DNA of 64,000 bases from Parapedobacter defluvii (GCF_014642075.1 NZ_BMIK01000001.1:124001-188000), one strand, 5' to 3'; counted from the stretch's first letter, positions 37,897 through 47,748 are shown. The notes: a model not told the origin generated them from the sequence alone. Translations and numbers: made by a program.

Positions 37897-39129
37897 TCAT
37901 ATCAAATACTCAAACAACGTTTGGTCACTGTTTACCTCTTTGAAATCAAATCGGTGGGTGCGCATACGATCTACCAAAGCGGTGTAATCAGATGCATTTT
38001 GTAATTCTATGCCCACTAACGCAGGCCCCCGTTCGCGCTGGGTCTTTTTAATGAATTCAAAGCGGGTAATGTCGTCATGAGGGCCTAGCACCTCATTGAC
38101 AAACAATTTGAGTGCGCCCGGTCGTTGGGGAAAGCGGACAATGAAATAGTGTTTCAGGCCTTCGTACAACAACGACAACTCTTTGATTTCGCCCATCCGG
38201 TCAATATCGTTATTGCCTCCGCTTATAACGCAAACGACAGTTTTTCCAACAATTTTGTCTGCGTAGAAATCAAGTGCCGCCACAGCAAGTGCGCCCGCCG
38301 GTTCGGCCACGATGGCATCTTTGTTATACAGTTCAAGGATGGTGGTGCATATCTTACCTTCGGGTATGAGATGCATATCATCCAAAAGCTTGCTGCAATA
38401 TTGATAAGTTAAGTCACCGATGCGTTTCACCGCTGCACCATCCACAAAACGGTTGATTTCAGTCAGGGTAACCGGCCCTCCATGTTCCAAGGCGGTTTTC
38501 ATGGACGGAGCTCCGGCAGGTTCCACCCCATAAATGCAGATTTTGGGTTTTTTTTCTTTGAGATAGGTACCTGCACCCGCAGCGAGACCACCGCCGCCTA
38601 TGGGAAGAATCACCATGTCGGTATCCGGTTGATCCTGGAGAATTTCCAGTCCAACCGTGCCCTGCCCTTCGATGATAGCTGGATCGTCGAAGGGATGTAC
38701 AAAGGTCATATTGTGTTCGCTGGCATACGTCAATGCAGCCTGTTGGCAATCGTCAAAGGTATCACCCGTGAGGATGATCTCAATATATCCTTGGCCAAAC
38801 ATTTCCGTTTGGCTGATTTTCTGCCGGGGCGTCGGTTCGGGCATGAAGATCACTCCCTGAATGCCGAGCCGTTTGCAGGAGAAAGCTACTCCCTGTGCAT
38901 GATTCCCCGCGCTCGCACAAACGACACCCCTCTTTCTGTCCGCTTCGGAAAGCAGGCTGATTTTGTTGAATGCCCCCCGCAACTTATAGGAACGGACTAC
39001 CTGCAGATCCTCTCGCTTGAGGTAAATGGATGCACGGTATTTTTCCGAAAGCCGCTGGCTGTACTGCAGGGGCGTATGTGCAACCACCTCCTTTAAACGC
39101 CGGGAGGCCGATTCAACGGATTCAATCAT
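37897..39129 (-). CDS. ilvA: Threonine ammonia-lyase IlvA
   Basis: A 410-residue PLP enzyme that turns threonine into 2-oxobutyrate, the first step to isoleucine. The PLP lysine is in SYKLRGAFNK, the Ser/Gly loop in SAGNHAQGVA, and the phosphate-binding loop in PIGGGGLAAG. One ACT-like regulatory domain occupies about 325-410, which is the short form with a single regulatory domain. The open frame extends 17 codons further upstream, but the ATG ending at 39129 overlaps the leuB stop as ATGA and matches the family start. A second route to 2-oxobutyrate (cimA) is encoded in the same cluster. Confidence 0.96.
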   Translation of the reverse strand: MIESVESASRRLKEVVAHTPLQYSQRLSEKYRASIYLKREDLQVVRSYKLRGAFNKISLLSEADRKRGVVCASAGNHAQGVAFSCKRLGIQGVIFMPEPTPRQKISQTEMFGQGYIEIILTGDTFDDCQQAALTYASEHNMTFVHPFDDPAIIEGQGTVGLEILQDQPDTDMVILPIGGGGLAAGAGTYLKEKKPKICIYGVEPAGAPSMKTALEHGGPVTLTEINRFVDGAAVKRIGDLTYQYCSKLLDDMHLIPEGKICTTILELYNKDAIVAEPAGALAVAALDFYADKIVGKTVVCVISGGNNDIDRMGEIKELSLLYEGLKHYFIVRFPQRPGALKLFVNEVLGPHDDITRFEFIKKTQRERGPALVGIELQNASDYTALVDRMRTHRFDFKEVNSDQTLFEYLI

Positions 39130-40217
39130 TGAGCAGATGTTTCCGCAGTTTCCGGTAACCCGATCTGAGCAGCTAACCAATCGCCTACTTCACTGGTCTT
39201 ATAGGCTTTGTTTGTTCCAGCCAGGTCCTCGGTTACAACCCCCTCTGCCAGCGATTTATTGACCACAGATCGGATAATACCTGCTTCCTCTTTCAATCCG
39301 AAAGCGTCCTCGAACAGCATGGCCGCAGAAAGTACCGTTGCTAAAGGGTTGGCAATGTCTTTTCCGGCTGCTTGGGGATAGGAACCGTGAATCGGTTCAA
39401 ACAGGGAAGTATGTAGGCCGATGGATGCTGAAGGCATCAAGCCCATAGATCCTGAAATGACTGAGGCCTCATCCGTCAGTATATCGCCAAAAAGGTTTTC
39501 GGTAATGATCACGTCATAAGACGACGGCCATTGTACCAAACGCATTGCCACTGCATCCACAAACTCGTAGCTAACGGCTACTTCAGGGAAATCTTTTTCC
39601 ATGTCCTGCACAGTTTCCCGCCACAGCCGTGAGCTTTCCAACACATTTGCCTTATCCACACAGCATAGCTTCTTGCGGCGGTTCATGGCCATTTCAAAGC
39701 CTAGTTTGGCCAACCGTTGTACTTCTTCACGGGTATAGGTACAGGTGTCAAACGCCGTATCTCCGTTATCTTTCCGTCCCCGTTCACCAAAATAAATGCC
39801 CCCCGTCAGTTCACGGAGAATAATCAAATCGGTTCCTTCAATGCGCTCCCTTTTCAGGGGAGAATTGTCGATCAGTGAAGGGAAGGTGAAAGTAGGGCGT
39901 ACATTGGCAAAAAGGCCGAGCTTTTTGCGCATTTTTAGGAGACCTTGTTCCGGACGCACAGGAGCTTTCGGATCGTTGTCGTAGCGCGGGTGACCGATGG
40001 CGCCGAAGAGGATGGCATCAGCGGCCATGCAAACCTCATGGGTAGCATCCGGATAAGGATCGCCGACCGCATCGATGGCAGCTGCACCGGTCAACGCCGA
40101 CGTCCAATTGATTTTGTGGCCAAATTTTTCGGCTACCGCATCCACTACTTTTACGGCCTGTCCAACTACTTCCGGTCCAATTCCATCACCGGGTAAAAGC
40201 GCAATATTTAATTCCAT
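39126..40217 (-). CDS. leuB: 3-Isopropylmalate dehydrogenase
   Basis: A 363-residue NAD-dependent decarboxylating dehydrogenase of the leucine pathway. It shows the N-terminal LLPGDGIGPEVV, the substrate arginine region RELTGGIYFGERG, the metal-binding Asp region SSYDVIITENLFGDILTDEAS, and the nucleotide-binding GLHTSLFEPIHGSYP. In organisms with citramalate synthase, LeuB also acts on 3-methylmalate, which suits its place between cimA and ilvA. It overlaps ilvA by 4 bp. The region upstream (40218-40264) holds two heptad repeat tracts. Confidence 0.97.
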   Translation of the reverse strand: MELNIALLPGDGIGPEVVGQAVKVVDAVAEKFGHKINWTSALTGAAAIDAVGDPYPDATHEVCMAADAILFGAIGHPRYDNDPKAPVRPEQGLLKMRKKLGLFANVRPTFTFPSLIDNSPLKRERIEGTDLIILRELTGGIYFGERGRKDNGDTAFDTCTYTREEVQRLAKLGFEMAMNRRKKLCCVDKANVLESSRLWRETVQDMEKDFPEVAVSYEFVDAVAMRLVQWPSSYDVIITENLFGDILTDEASVISGSMGLMPSASIGLHTSLFEPIHGSYPQAAGKDIANPLATVLSAAMLFEDAFGLKEEAGIIRSVVNKSLAEGVVTEDLAGTNKAYKTSEVGDWLAAQIGLPETAETSAQ

Positions 40218-40224
40218 GATTTAT

Positions 40225-40252
40225 AAAGTCAAAAGTTAAAAGTCAAAAATAA
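40225..40252. repeat. Heptad tandem repeat tract (unit AAAGTCA) upstream of leuB
   Basis: Four in-phase units, AAAGTCA, AAAGTTA, AAAGTCA, AAAATAA, starting 7 bp upstream of the leuB ATG. In gene orientation they read TGACTTT and TAACTTT and so carry TGA or TAA. The same unit family occurs at 47749-47769 and, inverted, at 49565-49606. Confidence 0.85.
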
Positions 40253-40263
40253 AAAAAGCTGGT

Positions 40264-40326
40264 CTCACATCTCGTGCCTCGTATTTCGTACCTCGTACCT
40301 CATATCTGATGTCTCCTGTCTAATAT
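40264..40326. repeat. Heptad tandem repeat tract (unit CTCGTAC) inside the 3' end of cimA
   Basis: Nine consecutive 7-base units in perfect phase: CTCACAT, CTCGTGC, CTCGTAT, TTCGTAC, CTCGTAC, CTCATAT, CTGATGT, CTCCTGT, CTAATAT. The tract encodes about the last 20 residues of CimA, and its first unit contains the cimA stop codon. The unit family recurs between atpD and atpC (52875). Confidence 0.92.
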
Positions 40327-41851
40327 TGGCGTTCAAAACAATGTTTAGCATTTTCTGGGTAGCTTTGATGGCAGAAACCGTTTGGTCAGAGTCCAATCCG
40401 CGAGTAGAAAATGTTCGTTCGCTTGTTTTCCACGTAATGGTCGTTTCGCAAAGTGCATCCGAACTGCTTCCCGGTGCAATACGGACATTGTAATCGATCA
40501 GATTCGGTAACTGGATGTTGTTTTTGGCGTAGGCCATGGTTAGCGCATTCATAAATGCGTCAAACTGTCCGTCTCCCTGTGCATGCTCTTCAAACAATTG
40601 TCCGTTGATCCGTATGGCGATGGTCGCCGAAGGGCGGAGCCCCTTGGCGTGGTTGAGCACATAAGATTCCACAAAGATTTTTTCATCATGGGCTTTGCTG
40701 GTAAGTATGTCGGAAATGATATAAGGCAGGTCATCCATGGTGACCGTTTCCTTTTTATCGCCCAATTCGATAACTCGTTGGGTTACCTTTTTCAGGTCTT
40801 CCTCATTCAGCTTCAATCCCAGTTCCTGCAGGTTCTTCTCGATATTGGCTTTCCCGGATGTTTTGCCGAGCGCATATTTGCGTTTACGCCCGAAACGCTC
40901 TGGCAGCAAATCGTTAAAGTACAGGTTGTTTTTGTTGTCACCGTCTGCATGGATGCCCGCTGTCTGGGTGAATACATTGTCGCCAACAATGGGCTTGTTG
41001 GCCGGTATGCGTACGCCCGAAAAGTTTTCCACTAGCTTGCTCACCGTATAGATCGCAGATTCCTGGATGCCGATTTCTGCATCGTCCAAAAAGTCGTTGA
41101 TAACTGCGACTGCACTTGCCAAAGGAGCATTGCCAGCTCGCTCGCCCATTCCGTTTACGGTAAGATGCAGGCCATTGACACCAGCCTTCACGGCTTCCAG
41201 TACATTAGCCGTACCGAGGTCATAATCGTTGTGGGCATGGAAGTCAAAGTGGATTTCCGGATAACGTTTCCGCAGTGCCGAAATGTACGCAAATGTTTCG
41301 GAAGGAGTCAGCACACCCAGTGTGTCGGGTAGCATAATCCGATCGATGGGTTGTAAGATCAGAAAATCAAGGTATTCCGACACATAATCCGGAGAGTGGC
41401 GCATCCCGTTGCTCCAATCTTCGAGGTATACGTTGGTACGAATCCCCTGTTGGGCAGCTTGTTCGATTACCGAAGCAATTTCTTTGAAGTGCTGTTCGGG
41501 TGTTTTCCGTAACTGATGTGTAAGGTGGTTCAACGAACCCTTGGTCAACAGGTTTTGTACGTTGACACCGGCCTGTTGCATCCAGGTAATGGATACGCCG
41601 TTATCCACGAAAGATAGGACTTCGACACGGTCTAGGTATCCGTTGTCCGTCGCCCAATTGGTAATGGCTTTTACGGCTTCAAATTCCCCTTGGGAAACCC
41701 GTGCCGAAGCAACTTCTACCCGGTCTACACGGAGTTTTTCCAACAATAGCTGGACGATGGTGAGTTTTTCAGAAACCGAAAACGACACGCCCGAGGTTTG
41801 TTCACCATCGCGCAGTGTCGTATCCATGATTTCTATCTTCCGTCTTTCCAT
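40265..41851 (-). CDS. cimA: (R)-Citramalate synthase CimA
   Basis: A 528-residue enzyme that condenses acetyl-CoA and pyruvate to citramalate, the threonine-independent entry to isoleucine. It shows [56 protein letters not shown] and the C-terminal regulatory domain (about 390-505). Several stretches are very close to Leptospira CimA as remembered, which separates it from the true 2-isopropylmalate synthase (leuA at 43926). The normal family end is near KMLNIVLNAN. The following ~20 residues (to the end RNTRHEM) are encoded by a heptad repeat and appear to be an accidental tail. It starts 2 bp after leuD. Confidence 0.92.
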   Translation of the reverse strand: MERRKIEIMDTTLRDGEQTSGVSFSVSEKLTIVQLLLEKLRVDRVEVASARVSQGEFEAVKAITNWATDNGYLDRVEVLSFVDNGVSITWMQQAGVNVQNLLTKGSLNHLTHQLRKTPEQHFKEIASVIEQAAQQGIRTNVYLEDWSNGMRHSPDYVSEYLDFLILQPIDRIMLPDTLGVLTPSETFAYISALRKRYPEIHFDFHAHNDYDLGTANVLEAVKAGVNGLHLTVNGMGERAGNAPLASAVAVINDFLDDAEIGIQESAIYTVSKLVENFSGVRIPANKPIVGDNVFTQTAGIHADGDNKNNLYFNDLLPERFGRKRKYALGKTSGKANIEKNLQELGLKLNEEDLKKVTQRVIELGDKKETVTMDDLPYIISDILTSKAHDEKIFVESYVLNHAKGLRPSATIAIRINGQLFEEHAQGDGQFDAFMNALTMAYAKNNIQLPNLIDYNVRIAPGSSSDALCETTITWKTSERTFSTRGLDSDQTVSAIKATQKMLNIVLNANIRQETSDMRYEVRNTRHEM

Positions 41852-41853
41852 GA

Positions 41854-42450
41854 CTACAGCGGAAGGGTCTTCGAAAACTCCTCGATGTCCGATTTTATGT
41901 TGAGCAGGTAGTCAATGTCATCAAACCCGTTCATCATGTTCTCTTTTTTGTAACTGTTTATTTCGAAGGATTCCTTTTCACCGGTTGCCAGCAACGTGAC
42001 GGTCTGTTCGGGTAGGTTAACTTCCAGCTCCGTATCGGGATTGGCATAAATTTCCGCAAAGATCCGCTCCAGGAATTCAGCGCTTATCTGAACCGGCAAT
42101 ACGCCCACGTTTAGGCAGTTATTCCGGAATATGTCGGCAAAAAAGCTGGATATCACACATCTAAACCCGTAGTCATAAATGGCCCAAGCCGCGTGTTCGC
42201 GGGACGAACCGGATCCGAAGTTTTTGCCGCCGACGAGGATTTTACCCCGATAAGTAGGATCATTCAATACAAAATCTGCCTTGGGTGTATTGTCCGGATT
42301 GTATCGCCAGTCGCGAAACAGGTTATCGCCGAATCCGACACGCTCGGTGGCTTTCAGAAACCGGGCGGGAATGATTTGGTCCGTGTCTACGTTTTCGATC
42401 GGCAGTGGCACTGCCGTGCTTCTTAATATATTAAAACTGTCGTATGCCAT
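41854..42450 (-). CDS. leuD: 3-Isopropylmalate dehydratase small subunit
   Basis: A 198-residue swivel subunit of isopropylmalate isomerase. It shows STAVPLPIENVDTDQIIPARF near the N-terminus and GKNFGSGSSREHAAWAIYDYG, which forms the substrate loop. It pairs with LeuC, encoded 4 bp upstream. In this cluster the same complex is likely to isomerise citramalate as well, for the isoleucine branch. Confidence 0.97.
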   Translation of the reverse strand: MAYDSFNILRSTAVPLPIENVDTDQIIPARFLKATERVGFGDNLFRDWRYNPDNTPKADFVLNDPTYRGKILVGGKNFGSGSSREHAAWAIYDYGFRCVISSFFADIFRNNCLNVGVLPVQISAEFLERIFAEIYANPDTELEVNLPEQTVTLLATGEKESFEINSYKKENMMNGFDDIDYLLNIKSDIEEFSKTLPL

Positions 42451-42454
42451 ATCG

Positions 42455-43852
42455 TTATTGGATAAGGGTCCTTGGATCGGTTACTCTTCCGGTCACCGCT
42501 GCAGCTGCTGCAACCAATGGGCTGGCCAGCAACGTACGGGCACCCGGGCCTTGCCGGCCTTCGAAATTACGGTTGGATGTACTGACTGCATACTTGCCTG
42601 CCGGAATTTTATCGTCATTCATAGCCAGACAGGCTGAGCACCCTGGCTGCCGCAAGGTGAAGCCAGCTTCGGTAAGGATATCGAGGATTCCCTCTTTTCT
42701 GATTTGTTCTTCCACTACATGCGAACCAGGTACCAGCCAAACGGTTACATCATCGGCCTTATGTCTGCCTTTCACCAGCGAAGCGAATGCGCGGAAGTCC
42801 TCGATACGGCCGTTGGTGCAGCTTCCTACGAATACATAGTCGATTTTCTTGCCTACCATCGGCTCGCCCTCATGGAACCCCATATAGCCCAGTGATTTTT
42901 CATACGTGGCTTTGCCTCCTTCTACCTGTTCGGCGTTGGGGATTTCATGGGTAATACCCATACCCATACCCGGATTGGTGCCGTATGTAATCATGGGTTC
43001 GATTTCGGAACCGTCAAACGTCAATTCTTTGTCGAACACAGCGCCCTCGTCTGTCTTCAGGTTTTTCCAGTAGGCCATGGCTTTATCCCAATCAGCACCT
43101 TTCGGGCTGAACTCCCGGCCTTCGATGTAATCGAATGTAGTCTGGTCGGGAGCAATCATTCCACCGCGGGCACCCATTTCGATGCTGAGGTTACAAACCG
43201 TCATGCGGCCTTCCATGCTCATTTGCTCAAACACACTGCCCGCATATTCCACGAAATAGCCGGTGGCTCCTGATGTAGTTAGCTTGGAGATAATGAACAA
43301 CGCCACATCTTTGGGAAGTACCCCTTTGCCCAATGCGCCGTTGATAGTGATACGCATCTTTTTGGGCTTGGGTTGCATGATGCATTGGGTCGATAATACC
43401 ATTTCCACCTCGGATGTGCCAATACCGAATGCAATTGCACCGAAAGCACCGTGGGTAGAGGTATGTGAATCGCCGCACACAATGGTAGCACCCGGTTGGG
43501 TGATGCCGTTTTCAGGGCCAATAACGTGCACAATGCCGTTCTTATAATGACCCAATCCCCAATGCCGGATACCATACATTTTTGTGTTTTCTTCCAACGC
43601 TTTTAGCTGGTTGGCAGACAAGGGATCCTGTACAGGTTTGTCCTGATTGATGGTCGGCGTATTGTGGTCTGCCGTCGCAAAAGTACGCTCCGGATACAAT
43701 ACACGGATTCCACGGTTTCTGAGTCCCAGAAATGCAACGGGACTGGTCACTTCATGGATAAGATGCCGATCAATAAATAACACATCAGGCCCCCCTTCGA
43801 TCTTCCGCACTACGTGTGCGTCCCACACCTTGTCAAATAATGTCTTACTCAT
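42455..43852 (-). CDS. leuC: 3-Isopropylmalate dehydratase large subunit
   Basis: A 465-residue aconitase-family subunit. The [4Fe-4S] cysteines are in [10 protein letters not shown] and in [10 protein letters not shown], and the substrate regions [16 protein letters not shown] and [14 protein letters not shown] are present. It catalyses the isomerisation of 2- to 3-isopropylmalate with LeuD. It is preceded by a heptad repeat tract that ends on the leuA stop codon. Confidence 0.98.
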   Translation of the reverse strand: MSKTLFDKVWDAHVVRKIEGGPDVLFIDRHLIHEVTSPVAFLGLRNRGIRVLYPERTFATADHNTPTINQDKPVQDPLSANQLKALEENTKMYGIRHWGLGHYKNGIVHVIGPENGITQPGATIVCGDSHTSTHGAFGAIAFGIGTSEVEMVLSTQCIMQPKPKKMRITINGALGKGVLPKDVALFIISKLTTSGATGYFVEYAGSVFEQMSMEGRMTVCNLSIEMGARGGMIAPDQTTFDYIEGREFSPKGADWDKAMAYWKNLKTDEGAVFDKELTFDGSEIEPMITYGTNPGMGMGITHEIPNAEQVEGGKATYEKSLGYMGFHEGEPMVGKKIDYVFVGSCTNGRIEDFRAFASLVKGRHKADDVTVWLVPGSHVVEEQIRKEGILDILTEAGFTLRQPGCSACLAMNDDKIPAGKYAVSTSNRNFEGRQGPGARTLLASPLVAAAAAVTGRVTDPRTLIQ

Positions 43853-43879
43853 TTTTATAGTTGCTGTTTTGTTTTTTTG

Positions 43880-43928
43880 TTGTCAGCTGCCAGCCGTCAG
43901 CTTTCAGCCGATAGCTGGTAGCCCATTA
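43880..43928. repeat. Heptad tandem repeat tract (unit CTGTCAG) between leuA and leuC
   Basis: Seven in-phase units: TTGTCAG, CTGCCAG, CCGTCAG, CTTTCAG, CCGATAG, CTGGTAG, CCCATTA. The last unit contains the leuA stop codon (43926-43928). In gene orientation several units carry TGA, TAG or TAA. Same family as the tract at 12751. Confidence 0.9.
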
Positions 43929-45455
43929 ATAATGCACCGTTTCCAATTCTATGAACTTGTTCAATGCATCCAGATACGCATTGGCGGATGCCCGGACGAT
44001 ATCTGTACTGAAACCGTAGCCCATGTAGGATTTATCCTCGTAGATTACACGCATATCCACTTTACTTACGTCGTCGCTGCCGCCGTGGATGGAATGAATA
44101 TTGAATTCCTTGATAGCTACATGTTTTCCGGTGATTTGCTCGATGGCTTTGATCGTGGCGCTTACCGGCCCATTACCGGTGGCCGTAGCAGTATATTCTT
44201 CCCCGTTATAACCCAATTTGATGGTTGCAACGGGGGGTTCCTGATCGCCGGTGGTTACTTGCAGCGAGTTGATGGCAATTCCGTTCCTGAAGCTTTCCTC
44301 AGTTTTGTCGCCCATGAGCTGCAACAGGTCGTCGTCTTTGAGTTCCTTTTTCACATCAGCCAGTTCAAGGAACCGTTGGTAAACCTGATCGAGGTCAATG
44401 CGGTCGATGGCATAGCCCAAACGCTCCAGGTGGTGCTTGAGCGCATGACGGCCGCTTCGGGCTGTCAATATAATTTCCGATTGGTCAATACCGACATCTT
44501 CGGGGTTGATGATTTCGTAGTTTTCACGATGTTTGAGCACACCGTCCTGATGGATGCCTGAGCTGTGGGCAAATGCATTCCGCCCCACAATGGCTTTGTT
44601 CGGCTGTACCGGCATGCGCATCATGCGGCTTACTGTCGTACTGAGCGGGTACAGTTGTTTTGTGTTGATCTGCGTGTGTAGGCCAAGTGATTGATGCGTT
44701 TTCAATGCCATGACTACCTCTTCCAAAGAAGTATTACCAGCCCGTTCGCCGATGCCGTTGATGGTACATTCTACCTGCCGGGCACCGTTTTGCAGACCAG
44801 CGAGACTGTTGGCCGTTGCCAGCCCCAGGTCGTTGTGGCAATGCACCGAAATGATGGCTTGGTCAATGTTTTTAACGTTATCTTTCAGATACTTTATCTT
44901 GGCACCGTATTGTTCGGGTAGGCAGTACCCGTTGGTGTCAGGTATGTTAACCACGGTTGCACCGGCAGCAATAACCGCCTCGATCATCCGGGCCAGGTAT
45001 TCGTTGTCTGCTCTTCCTGCATCTTCTGCATAAAACTCGACATCCTCTACAAAGGTTTTGGCATATTTAACCGCTTCCACTGCGCGTTCCAGAATGGCTT
45101 CCCGCGTGCTGTTGAACTTGTATTGGATGTGCATGTCGGATGAGCCAATACCGGTGTGGATACGCGGTTTCTTAGCATATTTCAGGGCTTCGGCAGCCCG
45201 GTCGATATCCCCTTTGATAGACCGTGTGAGTGCACAGACGATGGGATTTTTGACCAACTTGGAGATTTCTACGACACTGTTGAAATCCCCGGGGCTTGAA
45301 ATCGGAAATCCTGCTTCAATCACATCCACGCCCAACGCTTCCAACGCTTCGGCGATGATGAGTTTCTCAGGAGTGGTCAATTGCGAGCCCGGCACCTGCT
45401 CTCCATCCCGGAGGGTGGTGTCAAAAACGTATATGCGGTTTGGATCGTGCAACAT
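43926..45455 (-). CDS. leuA: 2-Isopropylmalate synthase
   Basis: A 509-residue enzyme that condenses acetyl-CoA with 2-oxoisovalerate, the committed step to leucine. It shows [16 protein letters not shown], the metal and substrate segment [33 protein letters not shown], and the C-terminal LeuA dimer/regulatory domain (about 385-509), which gives feedback inhibition by leucine. The frame extends 13 codons upstream, but [12 protein letters not shown] (ATG ending at 45455) fits the family start. It lies 62 bp after ilvC. Confidence 0.96.
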   Translation of the reverse strand: MLHDPNRIYVFDTTLRDGEQVPGSQLTTPEKLIIAEALEALGVDVIEAGFPISSPGDFNSVVEISKLVKNPIVCALTRSIKGDIDRAAEALKYAKKPRIHTGIGSSDMHIQYKFNSTREAILERAVEAVKYAKTFVEDVEFYAEDAGRADNEYLARMIEAVIAAGATVVNIPDTNGYCLPEQYGAKIKYLKDNVKNIDQAIISVHCHNDLGLATANSLAGLQNGARQVECTINGIGERAGNTSLEEVVMALKTHQSLGLHTQINTKQLYPLSTTVSRMMRMPVQPNKAIVGRNAFAHSSGIHQDGVLKHRENYEIINPEDVGIDQSEIILTARSGRHALKHHLERLGYAIDRIDLDQVYQRFLELADVKKELKDDDLLQLMGDKTEESFRNGIAINSLQVTTGDQEPPVATIKLGYNGEEYTATATGNGPVSATIKAIEQITGKHVAIKEFNIHSIHGGSDDVSKVDMRVIYEDKSYMGYGFSTDIVRASANAYLDALNKFIELETVHY

Positions 45456-45517
45456 TGCTTTGTGGGTTAAGAACCATGCTCCAATAAGGAGCATGGTCTG
45501 GTGATACCAATCAAATT

Positions 45518-46576
45518 TTATACCTCTGAGGGCTGGTTTTCAGGACGAAGGCTTCTTACGGCCGCTCCTGCCTGCCACATTTCACTCTCACGTAATTCTT
45601 TTAGTTCTTCTTCTAGCTTCACCCGGTAATCCGGCTGGCTGTTGCTGTCAATCGAGCGTTGAGACTCCTTGCCTGTGGCAACGCTATCGTAAAGTTCTTT
45701 GAATACCGGTGCCGTAGCGTCGCGGAATTTCTTCCACCAGTCAAGCGCACCCCGCTGAGCGGTCGTCGAACAGTTGGCATACATCCAATCCATTCCGTTT
45801 TCGGCCACCAAAGGCATCAAGGATTGAGTGAGCTCTTCCACCGTTTCGTTAAACGCTTCGGAAGGAGAGTGCCCTTGGTCACGAAGTACCTGGTATTGTG
45901 CTGCGAAGATTCCCTGGATGGCGCCCATCAAGGTGCCACGTTCGCCTGTTAGGTCAGAGTATACCTCGCGTTTAAAGTCGGTCTCAAACAAGTAGCCACT
46001 TCCTACGGCAATACCCAGTGCAATCACCCGGTCACGTGCTTTGCCTGTAGCATCCTGGAAGATCGCAAAGCTTGAGTTCAATCCGCGGCCCTCTAGGAAC
46101 ATGCGGCGCAGCGAAGTACCCGAGCCTTTGGGAGCTACGAGGAATACGTCAACGTCTGCTGGCGGAACAATACCCGTTTGCTCATTGAAAGTGATTCCGA
46201 ATCCATGTGAAAAATACAGCGCCTTGCCGGCAGTCAGGTGCTTTTTCACCGTCGGCCATAACGCAATCTGTGCGGCGTCACTTAGCAAATAACAGATAAT
46301 GGTTCCTTTTTCAAGTGCTTCTTCGATTTCGAACAGCGTCTCGCCCGGTACCCAGCCGTCTGCTACAGCCTTATCCCAAGTTTTGGAGTCCTTCCGTTGG
46401 CCAACGATGACGTTGATGCCGTTATCTTTTTGGTTCAGCGCCTGTCCCGGGCCTTGCACCCCGTATCCGATCACCGCTACGGTTTCGTTTTTTAATACTT
46501 CCTGAGCCTTTTCCAAAGGGAATTCCTCGCGGGTTACCACGTCTTCTACGACTCCACCAAAATTGATTTTTGCCAT
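45518..46576 (-). CDS. ilvC: Ketol-acid reductoisomerase
   Basis: A 352-residue class I enzyme converting acetolactate and acetohydroxybutyrate to the dihydroxy acids. The dinucleotide motif is [14 protein letters not shown], followed by GQRKDSKTW, where the basic and Ser residues indicate NADPH. Metal-binding acidic residues lie in [13 protein letters not shown] and the substrate region in [15 protein letters not shown]. Length is in the short-chain class. It is separated from the dinB-like gene by 81 bp holding a hairpin. Confidence 0.97.
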   Translation of the reverse strand: MAKINFGGVVEDVVTREEFPLEKAQEVLKNETVAVIGYGVQGPGQALNQKDNGINVIVGQRKDSKTWDKAVADGWVPGETLFEIEEALEKGTIICYLLSDAAQIALWPTVKKHLTAGKALYFSHGFGITFNEQTGIVPPADVDVFLVAPKGSGTSLRRMFLEGRGLNSSFAIFQDATGKARDRVIALGIAVGSGYLFETDFKREVYSDLTGERGTLMGAIQGIFAAQYQVLRDQGHSPSEAFNETVEELTQSLMPLVAENGMDWMYANCSTTAQRGALDWWKKFRDATAPVFKELYDSVATGKESQRSIDSNSQPDYRVKLEEELKELRESEMWQAGAAVRSLRPENQPSEV

Positions 46577-46619
46577 TTTCTGCTTTTTGTTTTTACTTAT
46601 TTAATTTGTTGATTTTATA

Positions 46620-46649
46620 TAGCAAGCATTTTTGGAAAATGCTATGCTA
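46620..46649. repeat. Hairpin between the dinB-like gene and ilvC
   Basis: An inverted repeat with core arms AGCATTTT/AAAATGCT around a 3-base centre, extended outward by TAGCA/TGCTA with one bulged base. It lies 8 bp after the dinB-like stop. There is no T run on the minus strand, so it is more likely an RNA-processing or stabilising stem before ilvC than a terminator. Confidence 0.55.
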
Positions 46650-46657
46650 AGTTACGA

Positions 46658-47134
46658 TTATTTTTTGTTTCCTTCCAATGCCCGCCGGATCGCCATGGCA
46701 TACCCCAAATGGAGATTGTCATGGGCCAACGTCGCCGTAATCACTTTTTCAATGGTGTCCATTTCCAGTCCGTATGTCGAAGTGGCAAAAGGGGTGATGG
46801 ATACAAACACGCCATTTCTATAATCCTGTTCAATCACGTCGATGGTGTTCCGTGCTTGCGTCTTAAGGGCATTGATTTCTGCTCCGCCTATCCAATGTTC
46901 CGGTTTTGTGCCTTTTCCATAAGATTCGACAAACGGTATCTGCCGATCGGCCTGTACCCCGGTTCGCCGGTAGCACAATCCCGGAGTGCTCACCACAATA
47001 TGTCCGAAATTCCATGCGATGTTGTTTCGAAAACCAGCGGGGATGGTGTTAATGGCATCCAAGCTCAGCCCTTCTACCAATTGCGCAAATAAATTTCTGG
47101 TTTGCCTGATATATTCAAATATTAAATCCGTCAT
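46658..47134 (-). CDS. DinB superfamily protein
   Basis: A 158-residue four-helix-bundle protein of the DinB/YfiT type. The likely metal histidines are in NIAWNFGHIV and in LAHDNLHLGYAM. Members are often thiol S-transferases or stress proteins of unknown role. It sits inside the branched-chain cluster between ilvN (17 bp away) and ilvC (81 bp), in the same orientation. This position is unexpected, and the function in the cluster is unknown. Confidence 0.88.
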   Translation of the reverse strand: MTDLIFEYIRQTRNLFAQLVEGLSLDAINTIPAGFRNNIAWNFGHIVVSTPGLCYRRTGVQADRQIPFVESYGKGTKPEHWIGGAEINALKTQARNTIDVIEQDYRNGVFVSITPFATSTYGLEMDTIEKVITATLAHDNLHLGYAMAIRRALEGNKK

Positions 47135-47151
47135 GCCCTCCTGTCGACAAA

Positions 47152-47742
47152 TTACATGGTGAACACCTTATCCTGTTTATTGAGGTAACGATTTTCGACC
47201 ACCTCTTCCGCAGGTTCCTGTTCCTCAAATTCTTTTAGTTTTTTATGGAATCCTTCACTGTCTTTGATAATGGCAATCCGGGCACTTCGTACAAACTCGA
47301 TCAGGTTATATTCTGCCAGTGCTTCCGTAAGTGCATCGATTTCCTCCCGGTGTCCAGCCGTCTCAAATACGGTATAGTCGTTCCGGATCACCACGGCACT
47401 TGCCCCGTACTGGCGCAGCAGCCTTTCCACAGGGGCTTTTTCAGTAACGATGTCCGTAGGTACCTTATACAGGGCTTGTTCCTGCCAGATGACCTCGTCG
47501 TTGGTATTATAGTACGCCTTTAATACCTCCACCTGCTTCTCAATCTGGCGGCATAGCTTGCGTACTACATCTTCGGTCTCGTGGATCACGATCGTAAAGC
47601 GATGGATGCCTTCGGCCTCTGAAGGGGAAGTGTTGAGGCTTTCGATGTTAATCTTCCGCCGCGAAAAAATGATAGAAATCCGTCCGATCATCCCGATGGA
47701 ATTTTCCGTATAAAGGGTGATGGTATATTCCTGCTTTTCCAT
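47152..47742 (-). CDS. ilvN: Acetolactate synthase small (regulatory) subunit
   Basis: A 196-residue subunit with an N-terminal ACT domain (about 5-80, with TLYTENSIGMIGRISIIFSRR and LNTSPSEAEGIHRFTIV) and a second ACT-like half (about 95-165). It gives valine feedback control on IlvB. The acidic C-terminal tail (EFEEQEPAEEVVEN) is longer than in E. coli IlvH. It follows ilvB by 38 bp that contain a heptad tract. The symbol ilvN is used by convention; ilvH is equally common. Confidence 0.95.
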   Translation of the reverse strand: MEKQEYTITLYTENSIGMIGRISIIFSRRKINIESLNTSPSEAEGIHRFTIVIHETEDVVRKLCRQIEKQVEVLKAYYNTNDEVIWQEQALYKVPTDIVTEKAPVERLLRQYGASAVVIRNDYTVFETAGHREEIDALTEALAEYNLIEFVRSARIAIIKDSEGFHKKLKEFEEQEPAEEVVENRYLNKQDKVFTM

Positions 47743-47748
47743 GTTATT

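Noticed and set aside
43647-44561. A 304-codon plus-strand frame across the leuC-leuA junction
   Set aside because: It is antisense to two well-conserved genes and crosses a heptad repeat tract; no domain is visible.
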